This document shows, piece after piece, positions 1 to 9,600 of a stretch of DNA of 64,000 nt. Source of the DNA: Pararhizobium antarcticum (GTDB taxonomy: Bacteria > Pseudomonadota > Alphaproteobacteria > Rhizobiales > Rhizobiaceae); assembly GCF_001885585.1 (NCBI RefSeq), contig NZ_LSRP01000072.1, forward strand, positions 1 to 64,000, read 5' to 3'. Numbering within the stretch: the stretch's first letter is position 1; the number at the start of each line of letters is the position of its first letter. The notes under the pieces were generated by a model that made no database searches, was not told where the DNA came from, and saw nothing but the letters and a program-made list of their open reading frames with translations. The translations under genes were made by a program, and so were the position numbers.

Positions 1-83
1 TCCACGGTGTAGATCCCCAAGCCCTCCTGCATTCGTCGCAGAAGAGAAATAGGTGGCCGGATTTTACTCCGCCCGCAGCCGGA

Positions 84-608
84 CTATTCCGCCGCTACCG
101 TGGCCGACTTTTGCACCGCCGCTCTCACCCGGTTCGAGAGAAGCAGACACCAGAGCCAGACCGACGCCACCATAAAAGTGCCTTGCATCAACCAGTATTG
201 CGCAGGACCCGAGAGAGCAAATTCGTAGCCGAACGGTAGATGCCACAGCCAGTAGATCGTGGTGTGCATCAGAAAGACAGCCTCGGCCGGCACCTTCGTC
301 AGGGCATGCGCTTTTGGACGAACCAGCGCGGCAATGAGCGGTGCGGCGAGGGCTCCGACCAGAATGTGATGGATCGTCCTTGCGGAAAACAGGGCCGTCG
401 ACAAGGCGCAGAGTGGTGAGACGAACGCGATCATCAATAGGATCGAAAGGAGCGGCGTTTGCCAGAGGTGCTGGCCTGAGCGGAGTCGATACAAGGTGAC
501 CATGAAGCAGGCCCCAGCTGCAATCAGAATGAAATCCAGATTCCATGAGACCAGCAGATTTTCTGCGTTGGGCGCGGGCCCGCAATATGGGTCTAGAACG
601 CTGCTCAC
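84..608 (-). CDS. CtaG-like cytochrome c oxidase assembly membrane protein (short form)
   Basis: The 174-residue product has several hydrophobic segments and motifs typical of the caa3-type CtaG family: an N-terminal Y-C-G-P, a mid-protein T-I-H-H-I-L-V-G followed by A-A-P-L, and W-H-L-P-F-G-Y near residue 125. Known members are integral membrane proteins used in copper-dependent assembly of haem-copper oxidases. The start is GTG at 608. The product is shorter than the usual 250 to 300 residues; it stops at a TAG at 84-86, so C-terminal membrane segments appear to be missing. It could be a natural short form or a truncated copy. No oxidase subunit gene is visible next to it. Confidence 0.6.
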   Translation of the reverse strand: MSSVLDPYCGPAPNAENLLVSWNLDFILIAAGACFMVTLYRLRSGQHLWQTPLLSILLMIAFVSPLCALSTALFSARTIHHILVGALAAPLIAALVRPKAHALTKVPAEAVFLMHTTIYWLWHLPFGYEFALSGPAQYWLMQGTFMVASVWLWCLLLSNRVRAAVQKSATVAAE

Positions 609-951
609 GACTACAGTTCCCTCTTACATCCCCTTGCCCAAAATCAGGACACGTAAACCCCGAACAACAACGCAGCGGGAGGGGAAGAGTTCCATGCGTC
701 AACAGATATCGCGCGATGCGTGCGTGAATGGTCCAAAAAGCAGGGAACAAACTGCTGCTGTCTGCATTTGCAAAATCATCAATGCGTCAAGAGCGATGCT
801 TTCGCTGGCCTGTCCTTTATCCGGCCAAGTGTGTGACGCTTTCATGCGACCGGCAATCTGGTGGCAGTCATATCAACTGTCTCGCGCCACCATTTCCGCG
901 TGATCTGGAGCAGCCGCGCGATCAATCCCTACCCCACAACGAGGTGAACCG
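609..951. other. Divergent intergenic region, no gene recognised
   Basis: About 340 bases separate the divergent CtaG-like and FdhF/YdeP-like genes. Short open frames here lack family resemblance or convincing ribosome sites. A GAGGTGA at 941-947 is the probable ribosome binding site of the downstream TTG start. Promoters for both genes presumably lie here but none is clear by eye. Confidence 0.5.
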
Positions 952-3237
952 TTGGACAAGGACAAGGTCAAATACTCCCCATATACCAGCCCCACGGGTG
1001 GCTGGGGCTCCGTCAATTCACTGGTGAAGAACTCTATCGGCCAGCGCGCGATTGGGACGGTCCCGGGTTTGATGAAGGACCATAACAAGGCCGGCGGGTA
1101 TATGTGCACCAGTTGTGCATGGGCAAAACCTGGAAAACCGCATCTCGCGGAATTCTGCGAGAACGGCGCAAAGGCCACGTTTTGGGATCTGACCGCCAAG
1201 CGCACGACACCGGAGTTCTTCAAGCAGCATACCCTCACGGAACTTCTCGGTTGGGCAGATTACGACCTCGAAAACGAGGGGAGACTGACGCATCCGATGC
1301 GCTATGATGCGGCCAGCGACACCTATGTCGAGGTAAGCTGGTCGGACGCCTTCGCCGATATCGGACGCAAGCTTAGAAGCTATGAACCCGAGACTGTCGT
1401 GTTCTACGCATCCGGACGCGCGTCGCTTGAAACCTCCTACATGTATCAGTTGCTGGCCCGCCTCTACGGAAACAACAATCTCCCCGACAGTTCCAACATG
1501 TGTCACGAAACAACATCGGTCGCGCTGCCGCAAAGCATCGGCACCCCGGTTGGAACCATCTTGCTGGAGGACTATCAGCACACCGACTGCATTCTCTCCT
1601 TCGGGCAGAACGTCGGCACGAACGCGCCGCGCCTGCTTCACAGTCTCCAGGAGGTCCGGGAGCGCGGGGCGCCTGTGATCGTCTTCAATCCATTGAAGGA
1701 ACGTGGTTGGCAATCCTTTGTCAATCCGCAGCGTCCAGGACAGATGATCACCAACAAGGCCACGGATATTGCCACGCAATATCATCAGGTCAGCGCTGGC
1801 GGCGACATCGCGGTAATGATGGGCATGGCCAAATGTCTGTTCTTGTGGGACGACCAAGCCAAGGCCAATGGAGGCACTCGGGTTCTCGACGTTCCTTTCA
1901 TTGAGGAGCACACCCATGGTTTCGAGGCTTTCGAAGCGCAGGTCCGCGCGGCTCAATGGGAAGAAATTCTTGCCATCTCCGGTCTGGAAAAGACGGCGAT
2001 TGAGGCGGCCACGCAGACCTATGCACAGGCAAAAGCGGTGATTGCGATCTATGGAATGGGCCTCACGCAACATCGCCTGGGGGTTAGCAATGTCCAGATG
2101 CTCGTTAACCTGATGCTGATGCGGGGCAATATCGGCCGTCAGGGCGCAGGTATCTGTCCCGTCCGCGGACATTCCAATGTGCAGGGGCAACGAACCGTCG
2201 GGATCGCCGAGAAGACGGCGTTGGTGCCGCTCGACCGGCTTGCTGCGCAATACGGCTTCGAGCCGCCACGCAACGACGGGCTGAACACGGTGGAGGCGTG
2301 CGAGGCCATCATCCGCGGTGATGTCAAAGCCTTCGTTAGCCTGGGCGGCAACTTCGTCCGCGCCATTCCCGAACGTGAACTGATGGAGGAGAAATGGCGT
2401 GGCCTTGATCTCTCCGTTCAGATCGCCACCAAGCTGAACAGAAGCCACCTGATTGCGGCGAAGACGACCTATCTTTTGCCGACGCTGGTGCGATCGGAAA
2501 TTGACGAGCAGGCATCCGGCCCCCAGATCGTCTCGATGGAGGATTCCACGACCTGCATCCACGCTTCACGCGGCAAGTACCAGCCGGCAAGCCCTGCTTT
2601 GCTTTCCGAGCCGCGCATCGTGGCGGAAATAGCGAAGACTGCACTCGATCACAATCCAAACGTTCCGTGGGAGGCATGGGTCGAAAACTATGCCCGGATC
2701 AGAGATGCGATCGAACAGACGTTTCCGGAGCAGTTTTCCGGCTACAACGCCCGGCTGGATACCCCGGGGGGCTTCCCTCGCCCTGTCCCGGCAAGGCACC
2801 GTCAGTGGGAAACGGACACCGGCAAGGCGAATTTCAAGCTCGTGAAATCGCTCTGCGCGAGTTTTGCAGCCGGAAGCGGCCCAGATGTCCTGCGTCTCAT
2901 TACGTTGCGATCCAATGACCAGTTCAACACGACAGTTTACGGTTATGATGACCGTCTGCGCGGTATCCATAATTCCCGGATGATCGTGATGATGAATCCA
3001 GGCGATCGGGAGCGAGCCGGCATCAAGAAGAACGGCCTGGCGCGGATCACGACGGCTGTAGACGATGGGATTGTGCGAACCCTCAGCGGCCTCGAAGTCA
3101 TCGACTATGACATACCGGCAGGCAGTTGTGCTGCCTATTTTCCAGAGTGCAACGGGCTGATACCTCTTTGGCAATACGCCGAGGACAGCAAGACGCCGGC
3201 CGCCAAATCCGTTCCCGTCCGGGTGGTTCCCGCATGA
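952..3237 (+). CDS. FdhF/YdeP-family molybdopterin oxidoreductase
   Basis: The 761-residue protein has the layout of the FdhF/YdeP formate-dehydrogenase-H-like family: a Cys cluster near the N-terminus (C52, C55, C69, within C-T-S-C-A-W and F-C-E-N-G-A-K-A), an S-N-M-C-H-E segment near residue 180, central M-R-G-N-I-G and V-R-G-H-S-N-V-Q-G segments that contact the bis-MGD cofactor in relatives, and a C-terminal molydopterin-dinucleotide-binding region. Family members are cytoplasmic; E. coli YdeP is linked to acid resistance, but the substrate is generally unknown. The start is TTG at 952, preceded at 5-base spacing by GAGGTGA. A MOSC-domain gene downstream fits molybdenum-cofactor chemistry. 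The oxidoreductase class is firm, the physiological reaction is not. Confidence 0.85.
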   Translation: MDKDKVKYSPYTSPTGGWGSVNSLVKNSIGQRAIGTVPGLMKDHNKAGGYMCTSCAWAKPGKPHLAEFCENGAKATFWDLTAKRTTPEFFKQHTLTELLGWADYDLENEGRLTHPMRYDAASDTYVEVSWSDAFADIGRKLRSYEPETVVFYASGRASLETSYMYQLLARLYGNNNLPDSSNMCHETTSVALPQSIGTPVGTILLEDYQHTDCILSFGQNVGTNAPRLLHSLQEVRERGAPVIVFNPLKERGWQSFVNPQRPGQMITNKATDIATQYHQVSAGGDIAVMMGMAKCLFLWDDQAKANGGTRVLDVPFIEEHTHGFEAFEAQVRAAQWEEILAISGLEKTAIEAATQTYAQAKAVIAIYGMGLTQHRLGVSNVQMLVNLMLMRGNIGRQGAGICPVRGHSNVQGQRTVGIAEKTALVPLDRLAAQYGFEPPRNDGLNTVEACEAIIRGDVKAFVSLGGNFVRAIPERELMEEKWRGLDLSVQIATKLNRSHLIAAKTTYLLPTLVRSEIDEQASGPQIVSMEDSTTCIHASRGKYQPASPALLSEPRIVAEIAKTALDHNPNVPWEAWVENYARIRDAIEQTFPEQFSGYNARLDTPGGFPRPVPARHRQWETDTGKANFKLVKSLCASFAAGSGPDVLRLITLRSNDQFNTTVYGYDDRLRGIHNSRMIVMMNPGDRERAGIKKNGLARITTAVDDGIVRTLSGLEVIDYDIPAGSCAAYFPECNGLIPLWQYAEDSKTPAAKSVPVRVVPA

Positions 3238-3578
3238 GTACATTCCTATCCCATGCAGACCTGCGGCCGATGTGTTCGACAAGATGACGACCAAGGCCAC
3301 CCGGAGGCCCGGGATCGTTGCTGTCCTTGGAGTAGGGGCAGGAGTGTACATCTTTTGATCACAGGGAAAATGTCTGTGCTGACAAGACAGACAGTCGTCC
3401 TGCCGACGTCATGCAGTCACCCCGCTCGCCCAAGAAACCTGACACTATCAAGACGGCTATAGAGAATGCGTTGCGATCATGTGGAGTGACGCGCTGATGG
3501 TAGAAACATTCGGTCAGGCGCCATCATCACCGGGCGGCCCCGGAACAATCTCCTGTATTATTTGAAAGGTGGACATCC
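3238..3578 (+). other. Intergenic region with a possible 24-codon ORF
   Basis: About 340 bases lie between the oxidoreductase and the MOSC gene. ATG 3284 to TGA 3358 encodes a 24-residue peptide with a basic start (T-K-A-T-R-R) and a hydrophobic end (I-V-A-V-L-G-V-G-A-G-V-Y-I-F). The same frame is open back to the upstream stop codon. It could be a tiny membrane peptide or chance. Nothing else is recognised up to the MOSC start. Confidence 0.3.
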
Positions 3579-4319
3579 ATGATGTGTGTCGGCAAGGTCC
3601 TGGAAGTGTGGCGCTATCCTGTCAGCTCGATCGGTGGCGAGTTAATGGAAAGCATTGAAACGTCGTCGAATGGCGTTGTTGGCGACCGTGAATTCGCGTT
3701 GTTCGATCTTGAAACCGGCTTGCCGGCCGCCCCTGAAAAAGCGCCTCGGTGGCGTCCGGCATTGTTTATGGCTTGTGACCGGATTGGAGGAGGTCTACCC
3801 AGGCTCGGATTTCCGGATGGGCGCTGGATGCAGCTTGACGACACCCGCCTGCGTGTCACGCTGGAGCAGTACTTCGGGTTTCAAGTCGGCGTCGGCGTAT
3901 ACGCGCAATCGGCGCTCGGTGATGAAAACAGGTTTCCGGTCGTCAGAAAGCGTTACGCTCCAAGCCCTCTTCATGTTCTGACGACCGCCTCGCTAGAGAA
4001 ATTGTCCCAGTTAAGCAGTGTCAGCGACATCGATCGAAGACGTTTTCGCCCGTCGATACTGATCGAGAGCGAGGAGCAAAACGTTTTCCTGGAAAACAGC
4101 TGGATCGGCCAGAAATTGCAGATCGGCGAGCTTCCGTGCAACGTGGTTGAAGGAACGAAACGCTGTGGCATGACACTGATCGCGCAGCCCGGGCTTGAAG
4201 AGGAGCCGGAGATTCTTCGAAACATTTTAAGGCACAACAGCAGAAACCTTGGCGTTTACTGCGATGTAAAACGGGCGGGCACGGTTAGCGTCGGTGATCC
4301 GGTTTATGCGGACATCTGA
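3579..4319 (+). CDS. MOSC domain-containing protein (YcbX/MARC-like)
   Basis: The 246-residue product begins with a MOSC N-terminal barrel pattern (V-W-R-Y-P-V-S-S-I-G-G-E, then G-V-V-G-D-R-E-F-A-L) and continues into a MOSC domain with F-R-P-S-I-L-I-E and a conserved R-C-G-M-T cysteine near residue 196, the position that binds the molybdenum cofactor in YcbX and mARC proteins. Such proteins carry Moco-dependent reductions or handle Moco sulfur. Two nearby ATGs (3579, 3582) are possible starts, with GAAAGGTGG upstream. Its 3' end overlaps that of the convergent FAD/NAD(P)-binding gene by 16 bases. The molybdoenzyme gene upstream suggests related cofactor use; no ferredoxin domain is visible. 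Confidence 0.8.
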   Translation: MMCVGKVLEVWRYPVSSIGGELMESIETSSNGVVGDREFALFDLETGLPAAPEKAPRWRPALFMACDRIGGGLPRLGFPDGRWMQLDDTRLRVTLEQYFGFQVGVGVYAQSALGDENRFPVVRKRYAPSPLHVLTTASLEKLSQLSSVSDIDRRRFRPSILIESEEQNVFLENSWIGQKLQIGELPCNVVEGTKRCGMTLIAQPGLEEEPEILRNILRHNSRNLGVYCDVKRAGTVSVGDPVYADI

Positions 4320-5989
4320 AACCGACCAGCATGTGCCTGTTCAATGTTGCTCAGTATTGCCGCGGAAACGACGTTGCCAATATCATGAGCGCTGGTAATC
4401 CCTTGCACGAACGGCAGCTTGTGCAGCAGGAACGAGATGGCTGCGCAGTAGAGGTGATTGCACAGGTTGTCCTCGAACTTCGGCCGAAAGGCATGATCAA
4501 GATCGATGCCGCCGGTTCGCACGGTACTTTCCGCGATTTCGGCACTTATCACCGGCTGGGCCTGCGGCGTCGTCGCCTTGCGCACGACGCCTTGCTCGAT
4601 CAGCGTCGGAAATGGAATATCGACGGCAGACATCGCATGCTGGCCTGTCGCGTCGATAAATGCTTCGTATTCGACTGTCTTGCCGTGATGCATCAACACG
4701 ACGCCGCTCTCTACGCCGTCTGTGCTTACTGTATAGTTCGCGCCCAATGCGATGATGTCCAAAATTCCGGCGCGGTGCAGTGCCAATAGTCTGGCGATCG
4801 AAGCGTGGGGAACAGTGGCGTAATCGTCCACAAAAACAGTCTTGAAATGCTTGTGAAACCGATCGAGGTCGGTGTCGTCGAGTTGCGGAATGGCACGGGC
4901 AATAACCTCGTGCATTCTCAGGATCGCATAGCGCCATTGCACCGTGTACCGGTTTTTTTTGTTCTGCTCGGCTTCGGCCAGATTTTGGGCTGCCCAGACG
5001 AAGGGATCTGTGTGTTCGCGGGCTGCGAAATACGCGGGGGCGACCGTCTCCACTGTCAGCATCGAAAGTCCAATTTTGGCCGCATAGGCCGGATCCGCGG
5101 CAATCATTTCCTGTTTGAACAGGTCGAAGATATCGTCGAGAAGGTTGTGTCGGCCGGTTGCCAGGAGGGCGTCGATGGCTTCGTTCGTACAAAACAACGG
5201 CTCAATGTAAGGGATTTCGCAATAGAAATCCGCCTCTGGTAGAAGCCCCTTGCGCGACATCATTGTCACATGAAAATTCTCGTTGTCCGCACTGGCTTGA
5301 AATTGCAATTGTCCGGCTGGGTCGAGATAAAATGCGCCATGTGCCGTTGCTACTGTGATCAGCGCGTCGATGCCGCTCAGCGATGTCCCGAGAATTCCGA
5401 CACGGCAGTTGCCGATCTGCTTGAGTGCCTGCGCTGGCCACGGCGACACGAAGTAGCCGGGCTTGACTTCGATGTTTTCAGGCCAGTCATGCCCGGTTGC
5501 CATGACGACATGGTCGAAGGCGAATTCGGTGCGCAACCCATCCAGCTGCTGAACAGTCACCCGGACATCGTCAGTCTGCAAAGCTATATCCACGACGCGC
5601 TCGCGCGCCCGGACATCAACAACGTGGCCTTTTTGCTGCCCACTGGCAACAAGCCGAAGAAATTGCGCCTGCAGAAACTCGCCAAGAACAACCCGCGGGT
5701 AGAATTCCCGCTCATTGATCGCGTCGCGATTGATGAGCAGCCGTTGAAGGTCGGCATCCGTTTGCCGACGAAGCCATTGAACAAGGCTTTCGCAAATGAC
5801 GGGCAGCTCGATGCTCGCGATGTTGGAGAGCATTGCGCGATCGTTGATGTCGGGGTGGTACGGTGTACCCTTGCCCGGGTCGCTCTCGGCCTCAAAAACG
5901 GTGATCGATATCGGGACAGCTGAGCCAACGAGACCTTTCAGAGTATAGATGCCTGTCGGACCTGATCCGATAATTGCAATTCTGATCAT
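4304..5989 (-). CDS. FAD/NAD(P)-binding protein (NAD_binding_9-type)
   Basis: The 561-residue protein opens with a dinucleotide-binding fold (I-A-I-I-G-S-G-P-T-G at residues 4-13), then F-E-A-E and G-K-G-T-P-Y, the pattern of the HI0933/FAD-NAD(P)-binding group. A second nucleotide-binding patch with an A-T-G-H-D segment lies near residue 165, and an A-T-G-Q-H segment occurs near residue 450. Relatives are cytoplasmic flavoproteins of mostly unknown substrate, some similar to ornithine N-monooxygenases. It is convergent with the MOSC gene and overlaps it by 16 bases. ATG 5989 immediately precedes the Rossmann strand. The flavoprotein class is clear, the function is not. Confidence 0.75.
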   Translation of the reverse strand: MIRIAIIGSGPTGIYTLKGLVGSAVPISITVFEAESDPGKGTPYHPDINDRAMLSNIASIELPVICESLVQWLRRQTDADLQRLLINRDAINEREFYPRVVLGEFLQAQFLRLVASGQQKGHVVDVRARERVVDIALQTDDVRVTVQQLDGLRTEFAFDHVVMATGHDWPENIEVKPGYFVSPWPAQALKQIGNCRVGILGTSLSGIDALITVATAHGAFYLDPAGQLQFQASADNENFHVTMMSRKGLLPEADFYCEIPYIEPLFCTNEAIDALLATGRHNLLDDIFDLFKQEMIAADPAYAAKIGLSMLTVETVAPAYFAAREHTDPFVWAAQNLAEAEQNKKNRYTVQWRYAILRMHEVIARAIPQLDDTDLDRFHKHFKTVFVDDYATVPHASIARLLALHRAGILDIIALGANYTVSTDGVESGVVLMHHGKTVEYEAFIDATGQHAMSAVDIPFPTLIEQGVVRKATTPQAQPVISAEIAESTVRTGGIDLDHAFRPKFEDNLCNHLYCAAISFLLHKLPFVQGITSAHDIGNVVSAAILSNIEQAHAGRFQMSA

Positions 5990-6181
5990 ACTGAAAACAA
6001 TTCCTCACGCCGGGACATTCAACGCTACTCGAGGTACATGGAGCGATACGGAACCCTTCTGGGGCTCATTTGTTCCACGGCACGATCACAGCCCACGTGT
6101 TCATCGATGCCCGGCACATTGGCGGGACGATAGCGATGCCATTTTGCAACATAGCTATCGTATTTCTAGGATTTGAAGGGA

Positions 6182-6430
6182 ATTGGTGCACGGACCAGAT
6201 ATCAACGTAATGCGTCTAAGTGGTCGGGATCGAAAATAACTTGATTGATCCCGCATGCCCCACAAACATAACGCTTGCCGCCGCCATCACATAGGCGAGA
6301 TGAAGTTAAAAGTGACAAACTGAACGGAGTATGAGGCGGGCCTTCGCCGCCGTGACAGGTTGGCCCTTTGGATGGCGCCATAAGCGCTGGCGCGATGGGA
6401 AGCGCGATAAAAAAACCCATGGATTTCGGC
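6182..6430 (+). mobile_element. IS5-family 5' end remnant
   Basis: A TTGGTGCACGGA terminal-repeat-like start at 6182-6194 is followed by sequence closely matching the 5' end of the IS5 copy on the opposite strand at 61.9-62.9 kb, including the transposase start at 6255. Translation from ATG 6255 gives the typical M-P-H-K-H-N opening and K-V-T-N, then a TGA replaces the expected Trp codon. The recognisable frame continues to about 6400 with another stop. Only the first 50 or so codons survive, so this is dead debris. The flanks (5990-6181 and 6431-6665) hold no recognisable gene. Confidence 0.7.
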
Positions 6431-6674
6431 TCGCTCGTGGATGGCAAAAGTCTGCAGAACCGATAAGTTGCCGCCGCACTCGCAGAGCTATTGGCGTTGA
6501 AAGGACTGACATGCATGGTACTGGTTCGTCACACCAATATTGCTAAAGTACCCCGCTTTCTGAACGAAAAAGTTCAGCGCCAGGCCATTACGAGAAGCCT
6601 TTGAACGGTGCGTCTTCAAGGAAGTACCCTCAAAAAGCTGAGCAGCCACACCACAACAGATCCAAGTGATTCAT

Positions 6675-9600
6675 ATGCATAGAAAAAGCTCCGCCACCGG
6701 AACAAAGACAGCGCTCGGGCTCGAGCCGACCGTTCTGATAGGACTCGCATTCGCGCTCGTGTTTTTCGTTCTCAGCACGACGGTCGCCGCTTACACCACC
6801 CAGCAACTTCGGGCGAGCAATGCGAGCGTCGTTCAGACACATAGGGTCATCGTTGCGATCGATCTTCTATTAATTGACGCCCAAGACGCCGAGACGGGGC
6901 AGCGGGGTTATCTGCTCACGGGCGAAGACGACTACCTTGAGCCCTATCACCGGGCATTTTCCCAAGTGCAGAACCGAATGACATCAGTTGAGCGGTTGAT
7001 TGGTGACGACATCTCGCAACAGGCTCGTTTTGAGGAACTGCGGGGCTACGTCGAATCCAAGTTCCGTGAGATGGATCAGACATTGCGGGTTTACCGCGAG
7101 GAAGGACAAAGCGCAGCGCTGGCTCTGGTCGCTTCGGATCGCGGCAAATCCGACATGGATGGCATCCGAAAGCTCGTTTCCGAACTCCGCGATGATGAAA
7201 CCGCAGAGCGGTCCCAGCGCGTGGCGGAGATGAACACGGCGTATTCGATCGCGTTCGGGACCAGCCTCGCGTCAGGCGTTCTCAGTATTGTTCTGACGTT
7301 TGTCATCGGGGCGCTGATGAGAAAGGCTACGCTCGCGCGACGTCGCGAGCAGTGGCTCAAAGATGCGCAGGTCGGTTTGGCGGCTTCCGTTTCTGGAGAA
7401 CAGTCCATCCAGGAACTGGGCCAGAATATTCTGGGCTTCCTCACAAACTATCTCGGGGCGGTTGCCGGAGCACTCTACACCGAAAGCGCGGGCCGATATG
7501 TCCGTTCCTCGGTCCATGGAGTCCCCTCCGACGTTACCCTTCCAGAGGGTTTCGGCGAAAACGACAGTTTGTTCGGCCACGTTTTGCGGGATCATCGACC
7601 GATTGCGGTCGGCGAGGTTCCGGACGGATACATCAGTTTCGGCTCCAGTCTAGGGCAGAACAAGCCACGTCACCTCGCCTTGGCGCCAGCCATCGTCGAA
7701 GGCGAAGTCAAGGGGCTGTTCGAGCTCGGATTCCTGTCGCCCGTCAGCGACGAGGCGCTTGTCCTTCTGGAGCAGGTCTCCGATACGATCGCAGTTGCCA
7801 TACGGTCGGCCGAGTTCCGCACGCGCCTTCAGATGCTCCTTGAAGAAACGCAACGTCAGTCCGAAGAGCTGCAGGTCCAGGGTGAAGAGCTGAGGGTATC
7901 CAACGAGGAACTGGAGGAGCAAAGCCGCGCGCTGAAGGAATCCCAGGCCCGCCTGGAGCAGCAGCAAGCCGAGCTCGAACAGACCAATTCCCAGCTTGAA
8001 GAACAGGCGCAGGAGCTGGAACGGCAGCGGGACGATCTCGAACAAGCAAACGAGGCAACGCAGATCAAAGCGCAGGAAGTGGAGCAGGCAAGCCGTTATA
8101 AGTCTGATTTCCTTGCAAACATGTCGCATGAGCTGCGCACGCCGCTTAATTCATCCCTCATTCTTGCCAAACTGCTTGCGGACAACGCAGATGAGAACCT
8201 GACACCGGAGCAGGTGAAATTCGCCCAGACGATCGAGTCTTCGGGCAATGATCTTCTGAACCTGATCAACGACATCCTCGATTTGTCCAAAATCGAAGCC
8301 GGTCATGTTGAGATTCGCCCCGAGCCGGTGTCTGTCGAACGCATGCTTGGTTCGCTCCGTCATCTCTTCGAACCACTCGCCTTCAACAAGAGCCTGGAGC
8401 TCTCTCTTTCGGCAACGGCCGACACGCCGGCCGTCATACAGACTGATCCGCAAAGGCTGGAGCAGGTGTTGAAGAACCTGCTCGCCAACGCGATCAAGTT
8501 TACCGAAAAGGGACGTGTCACGCTGACGATCGGTCCTTATGGAGACAGCCAAATTGCACTCTCGGTGAAGGATACCGGGATCGGCATCGCCGAAGATCAG
8601 CAGAAGCAGATTTTCGAAGCTTTTCACCAGGCCGATAGCACGATCAGTCGCCGGTTTGGTGGCACTGGTCTTGGGCTTTCGATTTCCCGAGAGTTGGTGA
8701 GACTCTTAGGGGGAACGCTCCGGCTTGAGGGGAGTTCGGGTGCGGGAAGCACTTTCACGGTCGTCATTCCTCAGGTTTTCAGCGCCTCGCTTCTCCAGGC
8801 TCCGTCTCTCGATGCAAAGGCGCAGCATACGCCGCCTTCAGTGCTCCTCGGTCGCCCCCCGCAACAGGCCCGGCCGTCCGTGCCGATGTCCACTACGGGT
8901 ATCGTGGAGGACGATCGTTTCCTTATCGACGAACACGCGCGCAAACTTCTCATCGTTGAGGATGACCCGTCCTTCGCCATGATCCTGCGAGATGTGGCAC
9001 GCCAGTTGAATTTCCGCGCTCTGGTCGCTGGAACTGCGCAGGAAGCGCTTGAACTGGCATCCCAGTTCATTCCGCATGCCATAGTGTTGGACGTCGGGCT
9101 GCCGGACCAATCCGGTCTTTCGGTGCTTGATCGCCTGAAGCGCGATGTGCGCACCCGTCATATTCCGATTCATATCCTTTCTGCGGAGGATTATTCTGAC
9201 CGTGCGCTATCATTGGGAGCCGTTGGCTATGCCCTCAAGCCCGTACAGCGGGACCAGTTGATCAGCATGCTTGAATCGCTGCGGGCAAAGGTTGCGCAGC
9301 GCGTTCGACGCGTACTGATCGTCGAGGACAACGCGGTGCAGCGCGAAGCCGTGTCCCGTCTCATTGCTTCGCATGACGTTGAGACAGTCGGCGCCGGGAC
9401 AGCCAGCGAATGCATTGCCCTGCTGAAGCAACAGACTTTTGACTGCATGGTGCTCGATCTCTCCCTGCCGGACGCATCCGGTTTTGCACTGCTTGAAACC
9501 ATCAGCCAAGATGGTCCGCATTCCTTTCCACCTGTCATTGTCTACACCGGCCGCGTTCTGTCGAGCGAAGAAGAACAGAAGCTCCGCCGCTACTCAAAGT

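Noticed and set aside
1018-2562. 514-codon open frame antisense to the FdhF/YdeP gene
   Set aside because: It mirrors the codon-position GC bias of the real gene, has no recognised domain and no ribosome site.
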